Program-made: the position numbers and the translations under genes | The notes under the pieces: model-generated | The model's input: the letters and a program-made list of their open reading frames with translations, nothing else | Told to the model about the DNA's origin: nothing | The model's database searches: none | Shown: piece by piece, positions 18,451 to 26,325 of the stretch | Layout of the letters: every line of letters starts with the position of its first letter | Numbering within the stretch: position 1 is the stretch's first letter | Assembly: GCA_016784965.1 (NCBI GenBank) | Contig: JADHTQ010000046.1 | Span: 1-36,358, forward strand | Source: Bacteriovoracaceae bacterium | GTDB taxonomy: Bacteria; Bdellovibrionota; Bacteriovoracia; Bacteriovoracales; Bacteriovoracaceae | Length of the DNA: 36,358 nt | Reading direction: 5' to 3'

Positions 18451-18673
18451 CTACTTTTTCCAAGTAACTTATCATCTTTTTTCTTAACTCACTCATAGGT
18501 AACGTGTTTTCGCTTAAGGATAGCTCTTTTTTGATGTACTCTGTAGGAAATCCAACTAGATGAGACAAAGAAGAGAGATCAACATTTTCTGCCTCATCTG
18601 CCGCTTTCATTTGCGGTCCTGCTTGTTTTATATCAACTTTGGCAATGCACTCCTGTGCTTTAGTAATATCCAT
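18437..18673 (-). CDS. small hypothetical protein
   Basis: 78 residues with no family I recognise. It is soluble, mostly helical in appearance, with no signal peptide or membrane segment and a single Cys (CIAKVD). It looks real: AAGGAAGG sits five bases before ATG 18673 and a near-consensus promoter lies upstream. It overlaps the 3' end of the lysine-pathway gene tail to tail by 14 bases, and the insertion sequence lies ~20 bases beyond its -35 box. Confidence 0.7.
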   Translation of the reverse strand: MDITKAQECIAKVDIKQAGPQMKAADEAENVDLSSLSHLVGFPTEYIKKELSLSENTLPMSELRKKMISYLEKVANSP

Positions 18674-18745
18674 TTATACCTTCCTTTGTAGCAACTTCAA
18701 CATCCTGGTTGAATACTGCGCTTTTTTCCAAATGTGACACCATAA

Positions 18746-18775
18746 ATCATATCGATACAAATTTAAATGTGTCAA
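18746..18775 (-). promoter_or_regulatory. promoter of the small hypothetical gene
   Basis: On the minus strand TTGACA (18770-18775), an 18-base spacer and TATGAT (18746-18751), one mismatch from consensus in total. The -35 box lies 20 bases from the end of the insertion sequence, so the element landed just outside the promoter and probably left it working. Confidence 0.6.
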
Positions 18776-18795
18776 CTAATTTTACAAAAAATTTT

Positions 18796-18822
18796 AGTTG
18801 TGCAAGCACAACTGATGATCAG
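18796..18822 (+). repeat. left terminal inverted repeat of the IS
   Basis: The first 23 bases match the right end exactly in inverse orientation. Structure: palindrome AGTTGTGC-AA-GCACAACT (18796-18813), overlapping a second palindrome CTGATGATCAG (18812-18822). Confidence 0.85.
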
Positions 18823-18968
18823 ATAAATGTATACCTCAAACTAATATCATGACCAAGAGCGCTATCGCATAATTGCTGGTAGCGCAATATGATGATCTAT
18901 TAGACACAAATGATAGTTGGTAGCATCAATATAACCGCTTAAGAAGGAATTCTTTTGTGATAGCAACT

Positions 18969-20144
18969 TTATACTCCAACATACGGTGTAATTCTAACTC
19001 TAGAGTACTTATACTGCCTTCTATACAACTCCACTTCCTGTTGATCAAAATCCGCATGGGTTGCATGCCTTCTCATATCGAAAAAGTCCGAAAATGAATA
19101 TATCGATTTTGTCAACCCAATATAGGTGGCAGGTGATTGTTTTCCAGCATGTACATCACCCTTATTCCCTTTAGCAAACTTTGAGCGCATAAAATTTTTA
19201 TGAATTCGATTTAGGGTAACCATGTCCATTAGTCCGGCTTCATGCTTATTAAAAGCGATGGTTTCTCTTCTATGGGCCGAGTTAAAGTGCCTCTTAATCA
19301 TATGGAGATGATTGACAGGAAACAGAGGGTTTTTAGGGGTGCGTGCTTGCTTAGAATTTGTTGTATGATGCTCAATAGTGCCATCTGGCAGGTCAAATTT
19401 GATAGCATTGAGATAAGCCTTGTGCTCATCTGTGTGCAGCTTTAGTGGAAGTGTTTGACAGTAGTTGAGCAGCTTTTTAAAGATATAACTGCTTTGTTGT
19501 CTTATAGAATCTGTGGGGTATTTTCCATGTTTTTCTCTCAACTTTTTATTGGTTTGTTTTTGTTGTTTAGTCATTCTTCCTTTGCGATTGAGGGGGCTAA
19601 ACGTTGTGGCATAAGTGTAGAAGCTCTGGCTGCCGACTGCTGTATTGACATAGCACGGACTAAACTGAGAATGCGAAAATGTTTCAAAGCCGTCATAGGC
19701 AACATCTTCTTTGATTACAATCTGGCGCGCGAGCAGGTTTTCTTTTATCATTGCCTGTCTTGAAAGGTCGGCACATCTTTTTCGTGACATATCTTCACTG
19801 ATATTAAGCAATTTGCCGACTGATCTATGAGTCATGCCATTTGCTTTTAACTCCATAATTATAGGGTTAACCCCAGCGATTTTTTTTCGAAAATCCATGG
19901 TAAAAGTGTTGCTTGAAAATTGAGTTTTGCAGTATCGACAAATATAGCGCTGGTTTACAAATGGGAATTTTGCAGTTTTGATGACTCCATTTAGGTAGTA
20001 GAATCGACAATTTGGGGTGTGATGATGCATGCAATCTTTGTTAGGGCAATAGGGGGGTGAAAGAGAGTAAGGAGTACTTTTTGTCTGCTTCATGCGCGGC
20101 ATTTTGATGGGTAAATTTAGATTTATTAGTTGTGTTTGATCCAT
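18969..20144 (-). CDS. IS transposase, zinc-ribbon plus DDE type
   Basis: 391 residues from ATG 20144. A TTG 24 codons further upstream (20216) is also possible; neither has a clear ribosome site. Numbered from the longer form: a zinc ribbon with C57-x4-C62, C70 and C93-x2-C96 (YICRYC); a helix-turn-helix-like stretch, ANGMTHRSVGKLLNIS (125-140); then a probable RNase H-fold core with D175 in AYDGFE, D263 in LHTDEHKAY and E318 in HRRET as the best DDE candidates. A basic Lys/Arg/Gln-rich insertion lies at ~211-245. The zinc ribbon plus HTH plus DDE order recalls IS1 and IS1595 family enzymes. The reading frame is intact, so the element may still be active. Confidence 0.8.
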   Translation of the reverse strand: MDQTQLINLNLPIKMPRMKQTKSTPYSLSPPYCPNKDCMHHHTPNCRFYYLNGVIKTAKFPFVNQRYICRYCKTQFSSNTFTMDFRKKIAGVNPIIMELKANGMTHRSVGKLLNISEDMSRKRCADLSRQAMIKENLLARQIVIKEDVAYDGFETFSHSQFSPCYVNTAVGSQSFYTYATTFSPLNRKGRMTKQQKQTNKKLREKHGKYPTDSIRQQSSYIFKKLLNYCQTLPLKLHTDEHKAYLNAIKFDLPDGTIEHHTTNSKQARTPKNPLFPVNHLHMIKRHFNSAHRRETIAFNKHEAGLMDMVTLNRIHKNFMRSKFAKGNKGDVHAGKQSPATYIGLTKSIYSFSDFFDMRRHATHADFDQQEVELYRRQYKYSRVRITPYVGV

Positions 20145-20258
20145 AGTGATCAAGTAACTGCATTTGTACAAAATTTTCCAAAGATGTAAGCTCCTAAAAT
20201 TATTGATCGCCCTCAAAGGGGGTAATCAATAAACTACCCCTATGAGTTCATATCTTCA

Positions 20259-20290
20259 CTGATTTTTTCATCAGTTGTGCTTGCACAACT
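20259..20290 (-). repeat. right terminal inverted repeat of the IS
   Basis: Inverse copy of the left end over 23 bases (20268-20290). The central pair of the 18-bp palindrome is TT on the plus strand where the left end has AA, which confirms inverted orientation. The second palindrome is present as CTGAT-TTTTTC-ATCAG (20259-20274), five bases longer in the loop than at the left end. Confidence 0.85.
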
Positions 20291-20296
20291 TACAGT

Positions 20297-21127
20297 CTAC
20301 CAAAAAATTTCAAATGATTCAGTCGCATCTCCCTGGTGCACAGTAGTTAATACCTTAGTTTGTGCAGGAGTGGGTCTTATGTAGTATAAATGGGCAGCAC
20401 ATGTGCTGTGTCTATACAAGCTTACGTAGAAATTATCAATGATATGAGATTGAAATTCTTCAGCCCTTTCATCTCTTGTTGTAACTTCCACGACTATGGA
20501 ACATGCTCTTTTTTTAGCAATGGTATAGTTAAAATTTGTCTCATATTTAACAATATACTCATTAAATAGTTTTTCAAATAGATCCATTTCTGAAGTAGCG
20601 TTAGCAAAATATTTTGCAAAAGACCGGTTTTCTTTGATGGTGAAAATATTATGTCCCATTTTAATAAAGTCGTGATAGCTAAAACTTCTTCTTGCTACCA
20701 TTGTCGCGAGGATATCTGAAAGTAGTTTGATACTAACTTTAGTATCTGGATTAGCGATAAAGTCTTTTGGAACCTTAAGCTTTTTTAAAATAAAACTTTT
20801 ATAGGCAGGTCCCCCAAGAAGTTGAGCATATCTCAAGGCGGGCAAACTAGTCCTGACTGTTGAACCTAGAGATTGTTGATAGATAGCGGGCAGGATTGGA
20901 TTTTTAATCCATTCATAATCTAGATTTCCTGTAAGAAAATCCTCAATAGTTATTTCAAAATAGTCACAAATGTTAAGGATGGACTGGCATTTGGAAAAAT
21001 CGAACTCCCCTTTTTTATTTTTTAAGATGTTGAGATGAGCGCTAAGCTCACCTATATCTATATTTTTTAGACTACACAGTTTCTTCGCTCTTTGTTGCCA
21101 TAAGATGTTTTTATTTTCTACTACCAT
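20297..21127 (-). CDS. regulator-like protein, second of a tandem paralogous pair
   Basis: 276 residues. Paralog of the preceding gene by matching layout: an N-terminal HTH-like region (~8-65), a middle region with RYAQLLGG, LKKLKVPKDFIANPDTKVSI and a following helical stretch, and a C-terminus ending in F-W. The HTH is degraded compared with its partner; the recognition-helix region holds KNKKGEFDF, so DNA binding may be lost. The middle part resembles the effector domain found before the AraC-type DNA-binding domain of some regulators (dPd.rv pattern), but this is my reading and not a family match I could test. ATG 21127 overlaps the previous gene by seven bases (ATGGTAG) without its own good ribosome site, so expression is probably coupled. 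The insertion sequence begins six bases behind its stop. Confidence 0.65.
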   Translation of the reverse strand: MVVENKNILWQQRAKKLCSLKNIDIGELSAHLNILKNKKGEFDFSKCQSILNICDYFEITIEDFLTGNLDYEWIKNPILPAIYQQSLGSTVRTSLPALRYAQLLGGPAYKSFILKKLKVPKDFIANPDTKVSIKLLSDILATMVARRSFSYHDFIKMGHNIFTIKENRSFAKYFANATSEMDLFEKLFNEYIVKYETNFNYTIAKKRACSIVVEVTTRDERAEEFQSHIIDNFYVSLYRHSTCAAHLYYIRPTPAQTKVLTTVHQGDATESFEIFW

Positions 21128-21999
21128 TTTATTGTATGATATACCTTGCTAATTTGGTTAAAATCGTCAATTGCTTCGTGCACATACTCAGTAGATACTT
21201 TTACTTGTTTACCAGAAAAACTTTGGGCCAAATCATGCAAAATTGCACCAGCAAAGCAACTATAGACTCTTTGAGCATTGTTAAAAGCAAAGTCATCCTC
21301 TGTTTTTTTGTTGTAGTGATTAATGCTTACAAGTATTGAATTTTTCTTGCTTTCTTTAATGATGAAATGTGGAACAGTTTCATGGAGACCGCTCGTTTTA
21401 ATAAAGTTGGTGAAAAAGTTTTTAGGATTAACACCAGTAGCGTTTATAAACAACTCGCTTTTTGTGTTTTCTGGTATATTGCGGGTTAGTTTTTTATATA
21501 TATCTTTATTATTTGTAAATAAATGTCTTTGTACTCCATGGTCTATGAGCTCCCATAAAGGACGTATGTTAATTGGTATTGTGGGATCTGCTAGCATATA
21601 AGGTGTAATTTCTAATTGCTTTAAGATATTTAAAAAATCTTTATTATCTAATAGACAGCGGTAAGTAGCAATAAATGGGTAAATTATTGAAATGGTTGTT
21701 GTGGGATTTTTTAAAAATTTTAGGTTTAATAATTGGTGATTCCTGTTCATTTTTTTAGCGCACTTAAAGTAGGGAATAACACCATCAAAAATAGCATCAG
21801 CAGAGACCGAATATAATTTTCTGATGCCTTCTAAAAAATTGATATCTGGAGTTAGGGTATTGTGTTCAACTTTAGACAATGTACTTTGGTCAATTTTTAA
21901 ATAATTGGCCACTTCTACTTGGGTAAGTCCACAAAACTGTCTTAAATACTTAAGGCGCAGATGCAGAGCAATTGGGGGTAAAATTGGTGAATTTGTCAC
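21121..21999 (-). CDS. XRE-family regulator with large C-terminal domain
   Basis: 292 residues from GTG 21999; the GAGG six bases before it supports this over TTG 22011, four codons upstream. A classical XRE helix-turn-helix is seen at ~18-70: LRQFCGLTQVEVANYLKIDQ, then STLSKVE and a helix after it. The C-terminal ~220 residues have LKQLEITPYMLADPTIPINI, which aligns in pattern with LKKLKVPKDFIANPDTKVSI of the downstream paralog and with effector domains of AraC-type regulators. The last residues (IKW) match the F-W end of the paralog. Likely a ligand-responsive transcription regulator acting with its diverged partner. Target unknown; the 76-base gap upstream could hold its own operator. Confidence 0.75.
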   Translation of the reverse strand: MTNSPILPPIALHLRLKYLRQFCGLTQVEVANYLKIDQSTLSKVEHNTLTPDINFLEGIRKLYSVSADAIFDGVIPYFKCAKKMNRNHQLLNLKFLKNPTTTISIIYPFIATYRCLLDNKDFLNILKQLEITPYMLADPTIPINIRPLWELIDHGVQRHLFTNNKDIYKKLTRNIPENTKSELFINATGVNPKNFFTNFIKTSGLHETVPHFIIKESKKNSILVSINHYNKKTEDDFAFNNAQRVYSCFAGAILHDLAQSFSGKQVKVSTEYVHEAIDDFNQISKVYHTIKW

Positions 22000-22087
22000 G
22001 GCAAGCCTCAAAAAGTAAGTTGTTTAAATATAGTCTAGCTATGTTAGTATATTTACAGACTACAAAGGCCGTCAACATTTTAAAAAA

Positions 22088-23293
22088 TTAAATGAGGTCT
22101 ATAAAACTATCAACTTTTAGCTGCATTTCTTTAAACTCAACTTGTGCACTACTTTGCAAAGTTATCCCCCCACCGGCCTTATAACTTAGAGTTTGGTTTT
22201 TTAGATTAACTTCCGCTGAGCGAATGTTAATTGAAGAGGCCAATATAGATTTATACAAAACAATTGTTGAACCACAATAAAGGCCGCGTGTATAATTTTC
22301 TAGCTCATAAAGTATGTTGCCAACTTTCTTTTTTGGAGGTCCCATAATACTGCCACCAGGAAATAGTGACTTAATAATGTCGTTTAAGTTTATGTGATAT
22401 CCAAGATCCACAGCGATAAGTGAATACTGATGTAAAATGCCTGGAACAATTAGCGGTGCTTTAAGCTTTACAACCCTAGAGCGCGGAAGATCTATTGCAG
22501 ATAAATCGTTGCGCAAAAGATCGGTAATCATAAAAAGCTCAGCTTCATTTTTTTTACAATTGGTAAGCTTCTCCCAAGTTTTGCTAAATTGGGAGAAGCT
22601 ATCCAAAGGCATGGTGCCTTTGATTGGCATTGACCACAGTTTGAAGTGTTTAGAGTGTTTTTTGATTTGAAACAGACACTCAGGAGAATTACTTAGATAC
22701 ATCACCTCGAGTGGTCCAATAACGCTGGCGTGGGCATATGCAGAGCAATTGGCGTAATTTTTAAACAACTTGGAAATCAAAATGTTTTCTGCATTTGGTG
22801 CTTGAAGGTCAAACTGGTAGGGAAGGGTTAGGTTTAACTGATAACAGTTGCCAGCAAGTAAATGTTCATATGCTTTGTTAAAAATATTTTCATAGTGGTC
22901 AAATGTAGGAGCGCTTAGTTTTTTTAAAGTGATCTCCCCCTTAACTTTAGGCGGCACATATGGCGTAACTTGGCAGTATTGAAGCTCAATGGCCAATAGG
23001 TCATCATCTTTAATATTACCTAAATTGTGCAAATACAGATGTCCCAGCTCATAAAACAAATGCAGTACAATGGGAGTATTAAAAGTTTGTTTGAAATTTA
23101 GTTTACTAAAATGTTGACGTAGCTCATCCAGTGAAAATTTGCTTTTTTTTCCTGTAAGTAAATTGAGTCTATAGTGTTTATAATAGGCAAAGGCAGATGA
23201 TGTATTATGAAACTTTAAAAATTTTATGCCTTTGTTGCCTGTTGCTACAATGGTATAAATATTGTCAATTTCTGGTGAATTGTTGTGAGTCAT
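22088..23293 (-). CDS. pabB: aminodeoxychorismate synthase component I
   Basis: 401 residues from ATG 23293; a TTG at 23326 is also in frame and the ribosome site is weak for both. It converts chorismate to aminodeoxychorismate for folate synthesis with an amide-donating partner (PabA), which is not in the window. The chorismate-binding domain is seen from ~150: PIKGTMP, where Lys distinguishes PabB from anthranilate synthase (PIAGT); AELFMITDLLRNDLS; LFPGGSIMGPPKKK; TRGLYCGS; NIRSAEV; YKAGGGI. There is no fused lyase (PabC) domain. The start lies inside the end of dnaB (29-base overlap). Confidence 0.88.
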   Translation of the reverse strand: MTHNNSPEIDNIYTIVATGNKGIKFLKFHNTSSAFAYYKHYRLNLLTGKKSKFSLDELRQHFSKLNFKQTFNTPIVLHLFYELGHLYLHNLGNIKDDDLLAIELQYCQVTPYVPPKVKGEITLKKLSAPTFDHYENIFNKAYEHLLAGNCYQLNLTLPYQFDLQAPNAENILISKLFKNYANCSAYAHASVIGPLEVMYLSNSPECLFQIKKHSKHFKLWSMPIKGTMPLDSFSQFSKTWEKLTNCKKNEAELFMITDLLRNDLSAIDLPRSRVVKLKAPLIVPGILHQYSLIAVDLGYHINLNDIIKSLFPGGSIMGPPKKKVGNILYELENYTRGLYCGSTIVLYKSILASSINIRSAEVNLKNQTLSYKAGGGITLQSSAQVEFKEMQLKVDSFIDLI

Positions 23294-24629
23294 TATTGTA
23301 TTTAGAGTCGTTTGACAGTTGTTCAAAGCTGGTATAACGCCCTACCCATGCAAGTTTAGCAGTGCCATTTTCGCCACTTCTATTTTTACATACTATAATT
23401 TCGGCCACACCTGGATCTTTTGAATTCTTGTCATAAAAATCATCGCGGTAGATCATAATGACGATATCAGCATCTTGTTCAATTGAGCCAGATTCTCTAA
23501 GGTCAGAAATCAGAGGTCTCTTTTCAGTCCTGGATTCAACTCCTCGATTTAGCTGAGAAAGAGCAAGAATCGGGCACTCCAACTCTTTGGCCAGAGATTT
23601 GAGCCCTCTGGACATTTCAGAAATTTGTTGTTCTCGGTTGGGGTTATTGCTGTGGGGTCTAAGTAGTTGTAGGTAGTCAATAACGACTAGACCAAGGCCC
23701 CTTTCTGCTTTGATTTTACGACAATGACCCTGGATGTCAATTATGGTTGTAGCACCTGAGTCATTTATAAAAATTGGAAATTTAGAAAGCTCACTGACAG
23801 AATTGTTAATGTTTCTAAGGTCTGTATCTAAAAAGTTTTTGGTTCTAAGCTTAGTAGAATCAATTTTGGCCCGAGATGAGAGCATCCTCATACTGAGCTC
23901 CCGGGCCAGCATTTCCAAAGAAAAAATGGCCACTGGAGCTGCTGAGTGTTCACACGCTGAAACGGCAATATTTACGGCCAAAGAAGTTTTTCCCATACCG
24001 GGTCTTGCCGCCAAAACAATTAGTTGACCAGGCTGCATTCCCAGCAGGTAACGATCAAGTTCTGGGTATCCACTACTGATACCTTCTATTTCACCATTTT
24101 TGCGCGCCGGAGCGGCCAAGCTTTTTAGATTATCTTTTAAACAATTGTTAAGCATCCGCATACCGCCTACGCGGGCCTTACTGGTGAGCTTAAAAAATTG
24201 TGCCTCCACATCTGAAATAAAATCTTGTGTGTCACCAGAAAAGCTCATTCCAGTATCTGCGACTTTCATCGCTGTGCGAATAATATTTCGCATGATGGAT
24301 TTATCTTTAATAATTTTGGCGTATTGGTAAATATTAGCAGCAGATGCTTGGTCCTCAACAATCTCTAAAATTGTAGCTTGCCCCCCTGTCATCTCTAATT
24401 GACCTTTATCAGAGAGCTTAGAGCAAACTGTAACGTAGTCAATCGGCATGTTTTCGATAGAGAGCTCTCTGACGCATTCAAAGATTAGACCGTACTGTGG
24501 ATGATAAAAATCTTCTTTTACAAGTGATAGATCGGAAACTTCATTAATCGATGTCCCATCAATTATTAAACAACCAACAAAAGATTTTTCTGCCAAAAAA
24601 TCGTGAGGGAGCTCTTTTACATGAGACAT
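23265..24629 (-). CDS. dnaB: replicative DNA helicase
   Basis: 454 residues, normal length and no intein. The DnaB N-terminal domain (~5-105) begins with LPHDFLAEKSFVGCLI. The RecA-like domain follows, with Walker A ARPGMGKTS (208-216), the catalytic Glu in FSLEM (E239), Walker B LGLVVIDYLQLL (D318), the SQLNRGVE sensor and DLRESGSIEQDAD near the arginine finger region. It unwinds DNA at the replication fork. Neighbours (rplI upstream, 31 bases) follow the widespread rpsF-rpsR-rplI-dnaB order. Its 3' end overlaps pabB. Confidence 0.97.
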   Translation of the reverse strand: MSHVKELPHDFLAEKSFVGCLIIDGTSINEVSDLSLVKEDFYHPQYGLIFECVRELSIENMPIDYVTVCSKLSDKGQLEMTGGQATILEIVEDQASAANIYQYAKIIKDKSIMRNIIRTAMKVADTGMSFSGDTQDFISDVEAQFFKLTSKARVGGMRMLNNCLKDNLKSLAAPARKNGEIEGISSGYPELDRYLLGMQPGQLIVLAARPGMGKTSLAVNIAVSACEHSAAPVAIFSLEMLARELSMRMLSSRAKIDSTKLRTKNFLDTDLRNINNSVSELSKFPIFINDSGATTIIDIQGHCRKIKAERGLGLVVIDYLQLLRPHSNNPNREQQISEMSRGLKSLAKELECPILALSQLNRGVESRTEKRPLISDLRESGSIEQDADIVIMIYRDDFYDKNSKDPGVAEIIVCKNRSGENGTAKLAWVGRYTSFEQLSNDSKYNNDSQQFTRN

Positions 24630-24660
24630 ATTGTTGATCCGATATTGCTTCTAAAGTTTT

Positions 24661-25278
24661 TTATTTCTTTGCTTCTGTTTTTGTTTTTTCAACTTTAGCT
24701 TTTGGTTTTTCGGCATTAGTGTCTTCTGCAATAGCTTCCTCGGGATCTGTGGCCTCTGCTTTGGTTTTCTTTTTCTTCTCAGAGGCACGTTTTGCTGCGG
24801 CTGCTTGCTTTGCTTTTTCCTCTTGGGCCTGCTTGGGGTCCATAGCTACTTTTACATTAAAAACAGCTTCAACGTCAGTAAAGACTTTTGCTTTCACTTC
24901 AAAAGAGCCTAAAGTTTTAATGGGTTTTTCAATAGAAATTTGACGCCTGTCAATTTCTACTCCTTTTTCAGAAAACTCTTTGGCCAACTCGGTGTTTGTA
25001 ACCGTTCCAAAAAGTCTCCCGTTGCCACCCACTTTTTTAGTAAGCTCTAACGTTTGGCCATCAATTTTCTTTTTGATTTCTAGGGCCTTATTTTTTTCTT
25101 CAGCAATTTTTAAGGCGAGCCTTCTTTTGTTGTCTTCAAATTGTTTTTTATTAGTTTCATCTGCTAGGACAGCAAAATTATTGGGAATCAAATAATTTCT
25201 AGCGTGGCCTTTTGAAACATTAACCATCTCTCCTACATTGCCTAAAGTAGAAATGTTTTCTGTTAATATAACTTTCAT
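24661..25278 (-). CDS. rplI: ribosomal protein bL9 with extended C-terminal tail
   Basis: 205 residues against the usual ~150. Residues 1-~147 are a standard L9: MKVILTENISTLGNVGEMVNV, SKGHARNYLIPNNFA, the long central helix and GGNGRLFGTVT in the C-domain. Residues ~148-205 are an added low-complexity tail of Lys, Ala, Glu and Thr (for example RASEKKKKTKAEA). It binds 23S rRNA at the L1 stalk base. The start overlaps the stop of the upstream membrane gene (ATGA). Confidence 0.96.
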   Translation of the reverse strand: MKVILTENISTLGNVGEMVNVSKGHARNYLIPNNFAVLADETNKKQFEDNKRRLALKIAEEKNKALEIKKKIDGQTLELTKKVGGNGRLFGTVTNTELAKEFSEKGVEIDRRQISIEKPIKTLGSFEVKAKVFTDVEAVFNVKVAMDPKQAQEEKAKQAAAAKRASEKKKKTKAEATDPEEAIAEDTNAEKPKAKVEKTKTEAKK

Positions 25279-26306
25279 GTATTATCTCCTTCACTTTTAT
25301 TATTATTATTTTTTTTAAAAAATTTTCTGAAATTTATCCACATATCAAATACGCCGATCAGGGCCAAGACTTTCCAGGCCATAATAGTGGTAAATACCAG
25401 CAACATGGTTCTAAAGAACCTAAAAATTCTAAGGTGAGTTAAAAGGTCTAAATAAATGCCTACTCCTTGAAAAAAATAAAAAATTCCCAGGGAGTAAAGT
25501 AGGTTGCCGCCAATAATTGGCCCGAACTCTCCGATGATGTATTCTCCTCCAAGAAGAAGTACCAAAGAGACAATTAAAGGCCAAACAAAGATTTCTGGAA
25601 CCCTAAAGTGGATAAAATCTTTGGTTAAATACTGGTAATGGATTTTTTTTCTCCATACTCGGCCATTTCGCAAAACCATAAACAGGTTTGGCCAAAGCCC
25701 GATAAAAACACTTATAAAAATTGTTGCGGGTCCCCAGTATAATATCTCTTTTGCAATATCTTTGGGGTTTGCAAATAGGTCTTGCAGCACTCTAGCATCG
25801 TTGCCTCCACCTTTTAAAAAACTTGGATTTTGCGTTTTAAACTGCATAATTGCAGAAGTGATGATCTCTTCAAGTTGACCGAGCAGAGATTTTTCACTAA
25901 TGATTGCAATTAAAAACACAATGCCAAACGTTATACTAACAAGTATAAGGCCTGTTTTGACAAACCCGACTTGAGGGTGGATCTGCTTCCATATAATTCT
26001 AGACAAAAGCAGTGCATAAAAAAATGCGACCACAAAAAGTCCGCTAAGCAGTTGTGGTACCTCATACTGAAAGCTCAAAACGGACAATAGTAGAAAGCAA
26101 CCTAGGCCCATTCCCCAAGTCTTTAAGTTGCCGTATAACAAAAAGGCCATAGTTAGAGGAAAGGGTGCAAAAATAGATAGGGGGGCAAACGAACACAATA
26201 AAACACTAGATACTCCAAGAAATATCAAGTGTGCCCAAGTGAGCTGTTTTTCATTCCCACTTTTGTCAAATTTAGTTGTGTCGTCATTCATTCTTATATA
26301 ACTCAT
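25275..26306 (-). CDS. DUF2232 (YybS-like) membrane protein
   Basis: 343 residues with about eight hydrophobic membrane segments (for example LIFLGVSSVLLCSFAPLSIF and FVWPLIVSLVLLLGG) and a charged Lys/Asn-rich end. The topology and the position between rpsR and rplI match DUF2232 family proteins, which occur in this ribosomal-replication cluster in many bacteria. Function is not established. It may begin at ATG 26306 or 26291; neither has a clear ribosome site. The stop overlaps the rplI start by four bases. Confidence 0.75.
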   Translation of the reverse strand: MSYIRMNDDTTKFDKSGNEKQLTWAHLIFLGVSSVLLCSFAPLSIFAPFPLTMAFLLYGNLKTWGMGLGCFLLLSVLSFQYEVPQLLSGLFVVAFFYALLLSRIIWKQIHPQVGFVKTGLILVSITFGIVFLIAIISEKSLLGQLEEIITSAIMQFKTQNPSFLKGGGNDARVLQDLFANPKDIAKEILYWGPATIFISVFIGLWPNLFMVLRNGRVWRKKIHYQYLTKDFIHFRVPEIFVWPLIVSLVLLLGGEYIIGEFGPIIGGNLLYSLGIFYFFQGVGIYLDLLTHLRIFRFFRTMLLVFTTIMAWKVLALIGVFDMWINFRKFFKKNNNNKSEGDNT

Positions 26307-26325
26307 CGCTAGATTTTAAAAAAGT

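Larger units (their letters stand above)
18796..20290. mobile_element. insertion sequence with palindromic inverted ends, ~1.5 kb
   Basis: The element is bounded by perfect 23-bp inverted repeats (18796-18818 and 20268-20290) around a single transposase gene on the minus strand. The ends begin with AGTTGTGCAAGCACAACT, itself an 18-bp palindrome, and continue into a second palindrome. Just outside the ends I see no convincing target duplication. The left 150 bases inside the element, 3' of the transposase, hold no gene; they contain a weak GCGCTA/TAGCGC inverted repeat. The right end lies six bases from the stop of the regulator gene at 20297, so that gene is intact. The transposase resembles zinc-ribbon DDE enzymes of the IS1/IS1595 type, but I cannot assign a family. 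Confidence 0.8.

Noticed and set aside
20259-20290. Right IS palindrome as a terminator of the regulator gene at 20297
   Set aside because: On the minus strand the stem is followed by A residues, not T, and an exact inverted copy exists at the other end of the transposase region, so it is better explained as an IS end.
18780-20305. CAAAAAATTT near both ends of the IS as a target duplication
   Set aside because: The two copies are not at equal distance from the terminal repeats (adjacent on the left, ten bases away on the right) and such A/T strings are common here.
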